Origin: Actinomycetes bacterium
GTDB lineage: Bacteria > Actinomycetota > Actinomycetes > Propionibacteriales > Propionibacteriaceae
Reading direction: 5' to 3'
DNA: 33,846 bases
NCBI GenBank assembly: GCA_023443125.1
Contig: JAEZVO010000014.1
Span: forward strand, 1-33,846
Shown here: piece by piece, positions 1-8,069 of the stretch
Position numbering within the stretch: position 1 is the stretch's first letter
Layout of the letters: each line of letters opens with the position of its first letter
Program-made: the position numbers and the translations under genes
Notes under the pieces: generated by a model
The model's input: the letters and a program-made list of their open reading frames with translations, nothing else
Told to the model about the DNA's origin: nothing
Database searches by the model: none

Positions 1-76
1 GACCAGACTGGATGACCAGTTGTACCGCTTCAGCCTTGAACTGCGGACTGAACTTCCGCCTCGATACCGATGCCAT
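1..76 (-). CDS. IS3-family transposase OrfA, N-terminal fragment cut by window edge
   Basis: Reading leftward from an ATG at 76, the minus strand encodes 25 residues that include RRKFSPQFKAEAVQLV. This is the typical start of the HTH_Tnp_1 helix-turn-helix of IS3-family OrfA proteins, which bind the element's ends. A purine-rich GAGAGAGGA lies about 8 nt upstream of the ATG. The rest of the gene lies outside the window. The element's left end is probably near 118-122, where the minus strand reads TGTAC and the IS481 reading frame begins. Family assignment rests on a short stretch, so the group within IS3 cannot be given. Confidence 0.7.
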   Translation of the reverse strand, partial: MASVSRRKFSPQFKAEAVQLVIQSG

Positions 77-122
77 GCTCTTGATCCTCTCTCAAAGAGA
101 TCTGTCCAAGAACCTTGGTACA

Positions 123-668
123 CCCCACAGCGGCAACCCCGGCCGCAACGGATTCGAAGCACTCCTGGCATCATGGAGCATTCGCCAAATCAACGGCAGA
201 GGCGGCCATCCCCAAACCCAAGGCAAAGTCGAGCGATTCCAGCAAACACTGAAGAAATGGTTACGCACCCAACCCGACCAGCCGACCACCGTGAACGAAC
301 TACAGCAACTCCTAAACCAATTCCGCTACCGCTACAACCACCAACGACCCCACCGAGCCCTGCCTCACCACGCAGTCCCCGCCACCATCTACACCACTAA
401 ACCCAAAGCCACACCAAACACCACCCCACACAGCCACGACAGAGTCCGCACCGACATCATCGACGCCGGAGGCACCGTCACCCTACGAGTCAACGGCAAA
501 CTCCACCACATCGGCATCGGTCGAACCCACGCACGAACCCGCGTCCTCATCCTCGCCCACGACCTCCACGTCACCATCATCAACGCCATCACCGGCGAAA
601 TCCTCCGTGAACTCACCATCGACCCCACCCGCGACTACCAACCCCAAACCCAAAACAAAAAAACCTGA
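123..668 (+). pseudogene. IS481-family transposase, C-terminal part (5' end removed by IS3 insertion)
   Basis: About 181 residues resemble the end of an IS481-family DDE transposase. They contain GRNGFEALLASW, then HPQTQGKVERFQQTLKKW, which carries the last catalytic Glu of the DDE triad, then the RYNHQRPHRAL motif. The C-terminal beta-rich tail (HHIGIGRTHARTRVLI, ITGEILRELTIDPTRDYQP) is typical of this family. The first two catalytic Asp residues and the N-terminal HTH are missing. The open frame continues upstream to an ATG at 12, but that part is the antisense of the IS3 OrfA start and resembles no transposase. The remnant cannot be an active transposase unless the rest of the gene lies beyond the inserted IS3 element. 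Confidence 0.8.
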
Positions 669-690
669 ACCCACAAAACGTAGGTTCAGG
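664..690 (+). terminator. Hairpin overlapping the IS481 transposase stop
   Basis: CCTGAACC (664-671) pairs perfectly with GGTTCAGG (683-690) across an 11-nt loop. The transposase TGA stop (666-668) lies in the left arm. There is no U tract. It could also limit read-through from the tRNA gene, which is transcribed toward it. Confidence 0.45.
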
Positions 691-716
691 CTATTCCGAT
701 GTCCTGAGACATCACA

Positions 717-792
717 TGGAGCCCCCTGTGGGAATCGAACCCACGACCCCCTGTTTACAAGACAGGTGCTCTAGCCGCTGAGCTAAGGAGGC
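717..792 (-). tRNA. tRNA-Thr (anticodon TGT)
   Basis: The minus strand folds as a full cloverleaf. The acceptor arm is GCCTCCT/AGGGGGC, the D arm GCTC...GAGC, the anticodon arm CCTGT-CTTGTAA-ACAGG with anticodon TGT, and the T arm GTGGG-TTCGATT-CCCAC. Discriminator T and an encoded CCA follow. It reads ACA codons. The 76-nt gene is intact although an IS481 end abuts its 3' terminus. No strong promoter could be assigned in the 94 nt (793-886) between it and manA. Confidence 0.95.
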
Positions 793-886
793 GTGCCGCC
801 TATTGTGCCGCAACTGGCGGTGTGAACGCATATTTGGTGCCTGGCTAGGGGTGACGTCGTCGAATGCGCCCAGTCGCGAGAGCCGG

Positions 887-2068
887 TCAGCAGCCCGCCG
901 CGGAGACGAAGAGTTGCCCTGCCCCACATACGCGCAGGCTCTCGTTGGCGGGCACGAATACGGCCTGCCCTTTCCCCAGCGTGACCTCGTCGCGCCCGAT
1001 CAGGGTGCACTCTCCGTCGGCGACGAGCGCGATGCGCGCCGTGTCTTCGCGCGGCATATCCACGCCCCGATCATTCATCGGGGTGAGCTGCCACACCTCG
1101 AATTCGGGGAAGTTCGTGGGGTAGCGGTAGACCCCGTCGCTGCCCTCAGGGTGACGCACTTGGGGAACCATCGACGAGAAGTCCGCCAAGCCGAGTAGCC
1201 CGTCGACGTCGATGTGCTTATGCGTGAGCCCGCCGCGAATGACGTTGTCAGACGAGGCCATGACCTCAATTCCGGTGCCGTGGAGGTAGGCGTGCAGGAC
1301 GCCCGGCTGGAGCGAGATGGACTCTCCGGGTTGGAGCGTGAAGCGGTTCATGAGCAGTGCAGCCAGGATGCCGGGGTCGCCGGGGAAGTACTCATCAATC
1401 TCGACGGCGGTGCGGGCAAACTCGCCCAGCGCGCCGCCGGCGTCGAGATACTCGACGGCGCGTGCCAGCACGAGGTCGACCAATGGCCTCCGGCGGCGGA
1501 TGGTGAGCACGTCGAGGAATACTTCCTGCAGCGCGAGCGACTCCGTGCGCTCCCGCAGCGGGCCGATCACGGAGGTCAACTCATTGGCGACGCCCAGGCC
1601 TTCGAAGAGCTCGGCGGTTTCCTGCGGGTCGCGGAATCCGAGCAGGCCCTCGAATGGGGTGAGCGCGATGATGGTCTCTGGTTTCGGCCAATCGTCCTTG
1701 TATGACCGTTCGGGGTGCGAAAGGGGCAAACCAATCAGGGATTCCTTGGCGTAACCCTCGACGGCCTGCTCTCTGTTGGGGTGTACCTGGATGCTGAGCG
1801 GGCTGGCTGCCGACAGCAATTTCATGAGGAAGGGGAGTCGGGCGCCGTAGGCGTCGAGTGATGCGGCGCCCACCTCGTCGGGGTGCTCTTCGAGGTATGC
1901 GGCGAGCGTCAGCCCTGGTTCGTCGTCGAACATGGAAGGCCCGGCATGGTGCGAGCCCAGCCAGTACTCGGCCCAGGGTTGCCCGTCGGGCTCGATCCCG
2001 AGAATCCTCGGAATCTCCGTGCGGTCACCCCAGTCGAAGTGCTGCACGGTGCCGGTCAAGCCACGCAT
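887..2068 (-). CDS. manA: Mannose-6-phosphate isomerase, class I
   Basis: This 393-aa cytosolic zinc enzyme interconverts mannose-6-phosphate and fructose-6-phosphate, linking mannose use and GDP-mannose supply to glycolysis. The class I (cupin) landmarks are present. QVHP at 94-97 supplies zinc ligands. KDDWPKPE ends at the ligand Glu 131. LQPGVLHAYLHGTGIEVMA and the following SSDNVIRGGLTHKHID form the second zinc/active-site segment. The length is normal for the family. The ATG at 2068 is chosen because AGAGGGAGA lies about 9 nt upstream and the protein then starts at MRGLTGTVQHFDWG, as homologues do; an in-frame ATG at 2101 would overlap the promoter. It diverges from the DUF3263 gene. Confidence 0.93.
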   Translation of the reverse strand: MRGLTGTVQHFDWGDRTEIPRILGIEPDGQPWAEYWLGSHHAGPSMFDDEPGLTLAAYLEEHPDEVGAASLDAYGARLPFLMKLLSAASPLSIQVHPNREQAVEGYAKESLIGLPLSHPERSYKDDWPKPETIIALTPFEGLLGFRDPQETAELFEGLGVANELTSVIGPLRERTESLALQEVFLDVLTIRRRRPLVDLVLARAVEYLDAGGALGEFARTAVEIDEYFPGDPGILAALLMNRFTLQPGESISLQPGVLHAYLHGTGIEVMASSDNVIRGGLTHKHIDVDGLLGLADFSSMVPQVRHPEGSDGVYRYPTNFPEFEVWQLTPMNDRGVDMPREDTARIALVADGECTLIGRDEVTLGKGQAVFVPANESLRVCGAGQLFVSAAGC

Positions 2069-2100
2069 GATCTCGGTCTCCCTCTCAATTGGTCGCCCCA

Positions 2101-2106
2101 ATCGTA
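2101..2106 (-). promoter_or_regulatory. Probable -10 box of manA
   Basis: On the minus strand TACGAT (TANNNT) lies 32 nt before the manA ATG, leaving a short leader that contains its Shine-Dalgarno. The divergent DUF3263 gene uses the same hexamer at 2176-2181. No clear -35 is visible. Confidence 0.4.
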
Positions 2107-2151
2107 GTCAATGACGCCGCCGTTGACGCCACATTGAGTGAGGAGAAGGGA

Positions 2152-2188
2152 ATGACATGCATGTGATTCTTCCATTACGATGGGTTTC
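2152..2188 (+). promoter_or_regulatory. Promoter of a leaderless DUF3263 transcript
   Basis: A -35-like ATGACA (2152-2157), an 18-nt spacer and -10 TACGAT (2176-2181) lie 7 nt before the ATG at 2189. This spacing puts the start site at or next to the A of the ATG. No Shine-Dalgarno is visible. Confidence 0.5.
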
Positions 2189-2458
2189 ATGTCCGAAGCA
2201 CTTTCGTTCACCACGGCCGATCTGGCCGAGCGTGATGCCGCGCTCCTCGACTTCGAGGACAGCTGGTACACGTCGTCGGTGCCCAAGGACCAGGCCATCA
2301 TGGAGCACTTCGGTTGCTCGTCGGCGCGGTACTACCAGCAGCTCAACGCGTTGCTCGACCGCCCGGAAGCGCTCGCCTACAAGCCTCTTCTCGTGAAGCG
2401 GCTGCGTCGCATGCGCTCCCAGCGGCAGGCAGATCGCTCGGCCCGTCGCCTTCGCTGA
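2189..2458 (+). CDS. DUF3263 family protein
   Basis: This 89-aa basic protein matches the actinobacterial DUF3263 family. It has a helical core with AERDAALLDFEDSWY, then FGCSSARYYQQLNALLDRPEAL, then the basic tail PLLVKRLRRMRSQRQ. The SSARYYQ segment looks like a recognition helix, so DNA binding is plausible, but no function is established that I know of. The ATG at 2189 is preferred over 2180 because the -10 box ends 7 nt before it; 2180 overlaps the -10. The gene converges on the HEDAH-motif gene with 11 nt between the stops. A short hairpin (GCGGCTA-TCGG-TAGCCGC, 2466-2483) covers the junction. Confidence 0.8.
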   Translation: MSEALSFTTADLAERDAALLDFEDSWYTSSVPKDQAIMEHFGCSSARYYQQLNALLDRPEALAYKPLLVKRLRRMRSQRQADRSARRLR

Positions 2459-2465
2459 GCTTCCC

Positions 2466-2483
2466 GCGGCTATCGGTAGCCGC
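2466..2483. terminator. Small bidirectional hairpin between convergent genes
   Basis: GCGGCTA (2466-2472) and TAGCCGC (2477-2483) pair perfectly around a TCGG loop. It overlaps the stop codon of the minus-strand gene. There is no U tract on either side, so termination is only plausible. Confidence 0.35.
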
Positions 2484-2868
2484 CGGCCTCGAGCCCAGCC
2501 TGCACCTCGAAGAAATTCGCCTGCGCCCGGTTTCCTGTCCGTCGCAAGCTCCACAATGTCGCGATGAGGTAGCACGGCAGAAACGGCAACCCCATGCAGT
2601 AGGCGTACTGCCACGCATGCGCATCCTCGTGCTCGACGAGCAGCGGAATGCGCTTCGACGCTTCCTCGAGCGTCTTATCCGGCACCAGCACCACGCTGCC
2701 GATCGTCATCGCCGACGCCCGCACCAGCGGGAGGCGCGCACCGTCGACGACGACAAGCTGCCGGTGCCGACGAAACCGCCCGCGCCCTATGACACCCGCC
2801 ACGATGCCCAGCACAGTGGACCCGTTGCAGAGGTTCGCGATGTTGCGCACCGCACGTGCATTCATCAC
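2470..2868 (-). CDS. Small HEDAH-motif protein, uncharacterised
   Basis: The protein has 132 aa. Its central segment EHEDAHAWQYAYCMGLPFLPCYL holds HEDAH, an HExxH-like zinc-protease signature, beside a hydrophobic helix and followed by a SLRRTGNRAQANFFEVQAGLE tail. I recognise this as a recurrent actinobacterial hypothetical of the type 'H-E-x-x-H-A-W-Q', but I know no established function. The N-terminal half is basic (RGRFRRHRQLVVVDGARL) and may be beta-rich. A metallopeptidase role is possible but unproven, because the domain is very short. ATG codons at 2868 and 2865 are equally possible starts. It diverges from the YbaB-like gene. Confidence 0.65.
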   Translation of the reverse strand: MMNARAVRNIANLCNGSTVLGIVAGVIGRGRFRRHRQLVVVDGARLPLVRASAMTIGSVVLVPDKTLEEASKRIPLLVEHEDAHAWQYAYCMGLPFLPCYLIATLWSLRRTGNRAQANFFEVQAGLEAGGYR

Positions 2869-2936
2869 AGGCTTACTCCCGATCTGAGCCCAGATACCTA
2901 GCTACGAAGAGCTCCCTGGCTGGAAGAGTACAGGCT

Positions 2937-3620
2937 ATGACGAACCCGGAGCTCGCCAAAGACCCAGAAGCATTCCTGGCGCACCTCGATGCACAAATCG
3001 ACGCGCTCATCCGCAAGAGCGCAGAACTCGAAGCCGTCGGCGGCTCAGGCGCCGCGACTGACCCGACGGGTGCAGTCACCGTCGAATTCGGTCAAGGCGG
3101 CGACCTGCAGACGATCTCGGTCGCACCCACCTGGGAACAGAAGATCCAGCCCGAAGAGCTCGTCACCGTCATCACCGACACCCTCATCCTCGCCCGCGAC
3201 GGAGACGGCGAGCCCGTCGACGTCGTCGAGCTTTCCGACGAGGAAGTGGCGCGGATCCGGGAACGCGAAGAAACAGAGATCGCCCGCAGCATGCTGTCCA
3301 ACCGCACGCCGGAGGAAACCGCAGAGCTCGCTGCCTCGCTGCCGAAGGCCTTCGACGACCTGAATGCGCAGCTCGAGAACCTCCTCGCGCACGCCGACGA
3401 GGCGAAGACACAGATCTCCGAGGAGCCTGTTGAGGTGGCAACCGTCACCTCGTACTCCGAGAACCAGATGGTGGGCGTCGAGGTCGCGAACGGCGTTGCC
3501 GTCGGCGTGACGATCCGCCCGTCGTGGGTAGCCGGCAAGTCCGGCCTTGTCATCACCGAATGCTTCACCGAAGCCATCCAGGGGCTAGCGGGTGTGTCCG
3601 CGGCTCAGCCACACCAGTAA
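2937..3620 (+). CDS. Two-domain YbaB/EbfC-like protein
   Basis: The protein has 227 aa and looks like two YbaB/EbfC-fold halves joined by an acidic linker. The first half has a helix (about 1-35, FLAHLDAQIDALIRKSAEL) followed by strands in DPTGAVTVEFGQGGDLQTIS and the helix-forming QPEELVTVITDTL. The second half has a helix (about 128-158, AFDDLNAQLENLLAHADEA) and strands in NQMVGVEVANGVAVGVTI. YbaB-like proteins are nucleoid-associated in general, and relatives such as mycobacterial EspL occur in type VII secretion loci. The ATG at 2937 has GGAAGAG 8 nt upstream; upstream in-frame codons lack one. It is first in an apparent three-gene operon, 34 nt before the next GTG. A chaperone or regulator role for the downstream substrates is inference. 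Confidence 0.65.
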   Translation: MTNPELAKDPEAFLAHLDAQIDALIRKSAELEAVGGSGAATDPTGAVTVEFGQGGDLQTISVAPTWEQKIQPEELVTVITDTLILARDGDGEPVDVVELSDEEVARIREREETEIARSMLSNRTPEETAELAASLPKAFDDLNAQLENLLAHADEAKTQISEEPVEVATVTSYSENQMVGVEVANGVAVGVTIRPSWVAGKSGLVITECFTEAIQGLAGVSAAQPHQ

Positions 3621-3654
3621 CAGCCAGCGCAATCACCACTAGGAGGAACCAGCC

Positions 3655-5103
3655 GTGTCCGAGAACCTGACCGAAGGGCAAGGAGTCGACTGGGCTGCAT
3701 CGGCCCAACACATTGGCTCTTTGCGCCCCCAACCCGCTCCGGCAAGCGATCTTGCTCCCGACGCATCCGACGACCCGGCGGCCACGGACGGCGCCGTCGA
3801 TGAAGCGGCGGGCGAGGAGTTCGAGCCGACGATGGACTACGTCGAGGGCGAGGCTGTCACAGCTGTGCCCGACGATGCCATCGAGATCACCGAAGACGTG
3901 ACCGTCGACGACGACCTGGTCGCGGTTGCCCCCGATGGCACCGTGATCGACACGTCGGTGGACGGCAGCCTCATCTCCACCTCCGACGGTGTTGAGATCA
4001 CCATCGCGGAGGACGGCAGCGTCGAAGTGGATGCCGACTTCAAGAACGAACTCGAGACTCCCGACACGTCCACGCTGGGCGTCGGTGCGTCGCTCACCAC
4101 GGAATCGGGCACCGTGATTACGCGCAATGAGGACGGCTCCGTCACCATCGAGCAGGCCAACGGCCAGGTGCTCACCGTGAATGAGGACGGCACCGTCGAC
4201 GTCGACGTGCCGAGCGAGTACGACCAGATGAGCCCCGACGCCGGCATCGGTGACGGTTCCGGGGGCGGCCTCGGCGACGACGGCTCGGGTGAGGGCGAAG
4301 ACGAAGGCGACGGCATGGGCGGAGGCACCGGCGGTGGTTCCGGTGGCGGTGAGCCTGGTGCCGATGACGGTCTCGGCGCCGACGCCGGCATGGGCGGCGG
4401 ATCTGGTGGCGGCCTGGGCGGCGGTGGGTCCGACGGTGGTCTCGGCGGAGGCGGTTCCGACGGCATTGGTGGCCCTGACTTCGGCGGGCCTTCCGGTGGT
4501 GCGAACATCCCCGAAGGCGGCTCCGACGGTATCGGCGGCCCCGATTTCGGCGGCGGCTCCGGTGGCGGACCGTCCGGCGGAGGCAGCATCCCTTCCGGTG
4601 GTGGCGGGGGCTTCGGTGACGCCGACTTTGGTGGCCCCAGCGGTGGGGCCGGAAACATCCCTTCCGGCGACGGTACGGGTGGCCCCGAAGCTCCTGACTT
4701 TGGCGGTGGCGGCCCGTCTGGTGGCGGTGGCGGCGGTGCTCCCTCCGGTGGCGGCGGTGGCGCCGACCCGGGCCTGCCCAGCACTGGTGGGAATGGGTGC
4801 GGCACCGATTATGAGGTCGCTACCGACGATCTCCGTTCCGACGCACGCTCGTTTGAGGGCATCTCCCCTTCGGCGGAGAACCTGGCGCAGTGCTGGGAAG
4901 CGATGAAGGGCCTCGTGCAGCACTGGGGTCTGTGGTTTGGTGCACGCGGCCCGTTCGAGGAGGCGTGCCAGAAGTTCTCGGACATTTACCGCACCGCCGC
5001 AGAAGAGATGAACCGCAATGCCGAAGCGCTCACCTGCACGGCTGATGACTACGACAAGCAAGAAGAACAAGGCGCGAAGCTCGCCGATCAGATCGCACGG
5101 TAA
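3655..5103 (+). CDS. Acidic/Gly-rich protein with C-terminal WXG/EspC-like hairpin
   Basis: This 482-aa protein starts at GTG with a perfect AGGAGG (3641-3646). Residues 1-195 are very acidic with beta-repeat-like units (VAPDGTVIDTS, ITIAEDGSVEVD, ITRNEDGSVTIE, LTVNEDGTVDVD). Residues about 196-380 are Gly/Ser-rich low-complexity sequence with recurring GGPDFGG and SGGG units. Residues about 385-482 form a predicted helical hairpin: DLRSDARSFEG...WEAMKGLVQHW, a turn with W427-F-G429, then FEEACQKFSDIYRTAAEEM, ending DDYDKQEEQ. Tyr466-x-x-x-Glu470 fits the YxxxD/E type VII export signal. The tail resembles EspC-type ESX-associated proteins. An internal LPSTG (374-378) is followed by no membrane segment. 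There is no signal peptide. A secreted or surface role through type VII export is inferred. Confidence 0.65.
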   Translation: MSENLTEGQGVDWAASAQHIGSLRPQPAPASDLAPDASDDPAATDGAVDEAAGEEFEPTMDYVEGEAVTAVPDDAIEITEDVTVDDDLVAVAPDGTVIDTSVDGSLISTSDGVEITIAEDGSVEVDADFKNELETPDTSTLGVGASLTTESGTVITRNEDGSVTIEQANGQVLTVNEDGTVDVDVPSEYDQMSPDAGIGDGSGGGLGDDGSGEGEDEGDGMGGGTGGGSGGGEPGADDGLGADAGMGGGSGGGLGGGGSDGGLGGGGSDGIGGPDFGGPSGGANIPEGGSDGIGGPDFGGGSGGGPSGGGSIPSGGGGGFGDADFGGPSGGAGNIPSGDGTGGPEAPDFGGGGPSGGGGGGAPSGGGGGADPGLPSTGGNGCGTDYEVATDDLRSDARSFEGISPSAENLAQCWEAMKGLVQHWGLWFGARGPFEEACQKFSDIYRTAAEEMNRNAEALTCTADDYDKQEEQGAKLADQIAR

Positions 5104-5118
5104 GGAGAACATATAACC

Positions 5119-5949
5119 ATGGCTGTACTGGTCAACTCGCAATCATCGAGCAACGTCTGTGTTCCTCCCGCTGCCGAAGCGTGCTCGTTCGAGCTCGACG
5201 TGCAATGGATCATTGACATCATCGACAAGGTCTCGGAATTCCTCCGCAACGTCGGTCAGGCTGTCAACAAGGTCTTCGACATCGTCGGTGAGGTGCTCTC
5301 TGCGCTGAGCACCATCGTCGATTGGTTCGCCTGGGTGCCTGGCGTCGGCAAGATGGCGAAGGTCGCCATTAGGACTGCCTGTGACAAGGCCGGTGACGCC
5401 GCGGAGTTCTGTTACAACCTGGAAGCTGACGTCCTGCAGTTTTGCAAGAACGCCCTCGCTCCCTGGGAAATCCGCTCGGCCGGACGGGGTATCAACGAGC
5501 AGATCGTGCCGCAGGCCCAGGCATTCACCGAGGCACTCGGCCCCGGCAACTTCCAGTCCAACACGAGCTGGACGGGGTCGGCCGCAGAACGCTTCCGTAG
5601 CAATGTCGACAGCCAGTACGAGTTCGCCACCACGCTGCAGCAGCACACCGCCGAGTTCGGGCAGGTCGTTGAGCAGATGGGTGAGGAAGGCGTGAAAGCC
5701 ACTATCGATTTCGTGAAGGGGTTCATCAAGGCCGCCATTGCGCTCATCAAAGCCATCTACAAGATCTGGGCTGTGCCGGTGGGCACGGCAGTTGCGGCCA
5801 AGGATGTCATCGCCCTCGTGAAGGCGATTCTGCAGATGATCAAGGTGTGGGTGAAGGCCATCGCCGCGATTGTGTCGCAGACCATGAAACTGCGCTCTGC
5901 CGCCGACGCTGCAGCTCCGACGAACGAGTGGCCCAAGATCGCTCGCTGA
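5119..5949 (+). CDS. WXG-like protein with hydrophobic flanking helices
   Basis: This 276-aa protein follows the Gly-rich gene by 15 nt, with AAGGAG overlapping the previous stop. Residues about 117-192 form a helix-turn-helix with the turn SNTSW151-T-G153SAAERFR, the WXG signature of type VII secretion substrates. Residues 30-85 (WIIDIIDKVSEFLRNVGQAV, then VDWFAWVPGVGKMAK) and 193-256 (ATIDFVKGFIKAAIALIKAI, then VKAILQMIKVWVKAIAAIV) are long hydrophobic or amphipathic helices that could enter membranes. There are five Cys (14, 22, 88, 98, 109), unusual for this class. No signal peptide or toxin domain is recognised. It may be an export partner of the upstream protein or a membrane-active effector. 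Both are inferences. Confidence 0.6.
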   Translation: MAVLVNSQSSSNVCVPPAAEACSFELDVQWIIDIIDKVSEFLRNVGQAVNKVFDIVGEVLSALSTIVDWFAWVPGVGKMAKVAIRTACDKAGDAAEFCYNLEADVLQFCKNALAPWEIRSAGRGINEQIVPQAQAFTEALGPGNFQSNTSWTGSAAERFRSNVDSQYEFATTLQQHTAEFGQVVEQMGEEGVKATIDFVKGFIKAAIALIKAIYKIWAVPVGTAVAAKDVIALVKAILQMIKVWVKAIAAIVSQTMKLRSAADAAAPTNEWPKIAR

Positions 5950-5965
5950 CGTTCTCTCGACGAAT

Positions 5966-6002
5966 CGACGGCGTCCCCCGCACTGCGCGAGGGGCGCCGT
6001 CG
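5966..6002 (+). terminator. GC-rich hairpin after the WXG-like operon
   Basis: CGACGGCG-T-CCCC (5966-5978) pairs with GGGGC-GCCGTCG (5991-6002), a stem of about 12 bp with one bulge. No U tract follows. Its place 17 nt after the stop supports a terminator for the three-gene operon. Confidence 0.55.
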
Positions 6003-6037
6003 GCATTGTGCCATATCGGCGGTTGGCCCAAGTTGAT

Positions 6038-6145
6038 GGTTGAGCTTGTCGAAACCATCGATGCTCGAGCCATTCCGGCGGTTGAGCCCCGTCGAAATCC
6101 CGGTGCTTGGGCTGTTCCGGCGGTTGAGCCCCGTCGAAACCCCGG
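6038..6145. repeat. Three diverged REP-like units upstream of groEL
   Basis: GGTTGAGC-x-x-x-GTCGAAA occurs at 6038-6057, 6080-6100 and 6122-6142. The last two share GCGGTTGAGCCCCGTCGAAA and are 42 nt apart. They resemble the REP-like family at 9262-12133 (TTTCGA...CTCAACC read in reverse). Together with the CIRCE region they account for the 5950-6318 stretch, which holds no gene. Confidence 0.6.
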
Positions 6146-6150
6146 ATCTC

Positions 6151-6177
6151 TTTGCACTCTTTGGGCGAGAGTGCTAA
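6151..6177 (+). promoter_or_regulatory. CIRCE operator 1 (HrcA site)
   Basis: TTTGCACTC-N9-GAGTGCTAA matches the CIRCE consensus TTAGCACTC-N9-GAGTGCTAA at 17 of 18 arm positions. HrcA binds CIRCE and represses chaperonin genes until heat shock. The site overlaps the likely groEL promoter, with -35 TTGCAC at 6152-6157 and -10 TAAGAA at 6175-6180, spacer 17. Confidence 0.92.
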
Positions 6178-6185
6178 GAATGAAG

Positions 6186-6212
6186 TTGGCACTCGATATG
6201 TGCGAGTGCTAC
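6186..6212 (+). promoter_or_regulatory. CIRCE operator 2 (HrcA site)
   Basis: TTGGCACTC-N9-GAGTGCTAC is a second CIRCE, with 16 of 18 arm positions matching. Its first base is 8 nt after the end of the first CIRCE. It would cover the start site predicted from the promoter at 6152-6180. Confidence 0.88.
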
Positions 6213-6318
6213 CTGGTCTGGGTGAGGCACATGCCGTCCGTCGCGGGCACCTGGCACCGATCCGACACCTGAACATCAGGGGCGAAGGCCCCACATATGG
6301 GAGGATTTTCGTTCCACC

Positions 6319-7947
<1,629 letters not shown>

Positions 7948-7971
7948 CGCCTGTCCACCCCTGAACAGCAG

Positions 7972-8003
7972 CGAGGGCGGTCCCAATTGCGGGGCCGCCC
8001 TCG
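7972..8003 (+). terminator. Hairpin terminator after groEL
   Basis: CGAGGGCGG (7972-7980) pairs with CCGCCCTCG (7995-8003), with further CCC/GGG pairing inside the loop. It starts 25 nt after the groEL stop. No T-rich run follows. Confidence 0.65.
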
Positions 8004-8069
8004 TCGCGTCTTCGGAGGTTCATCGACGAGTTGCCGTCGTGAGAGGGCCCGCTCGGGCAGACTAGGGGC

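Larger units (their letters stand above)
123..716 (+). mobile_element. IS481-family element remnant with right end
   Basis: The remnant runs from the apparent IS3 junction to a right-end-like sequence at about 697-716. Read on the minus strand, the end starts TGTGATGTCTCAGGACATCG and contains the short palindrome GATGTC-CTGA-GACATC (698-713). The next base, 717, is the 3' CCA end of the tRNA-Thr gene, so the element sits exactly against the tRNA. The left end is missing. The exact right boundary is inferred, as no second IR copy is available for comparison. Confidence 0.6.

Noticed and set aside
12..122. N-terminal extension of the IS481 transposase frame to an ATG at 12
   Set aside because: The first 37 codons are the complement of an IS3 OrfA start and its leader and resemble no IS481 sequence.
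4774..4788. Sortase signal in the Gly-rich protein (LPSTG at residues 374-378)
   Set aside because: It is internal, followed by about 100 helical residues with no membrane helix, so it cannot act as a cell-wall sorting signal.
3565..5142. 525-aa open frame on the minus strand opposite the Gly-rich gene, and a 322-aa Pro-rich frame at 3837-4805
   Set aside because: Both are antisense shadows of the GGC/GGT repeats. They have no ribosome site and no recognisable domain, and the plus-strand gene is well supported.
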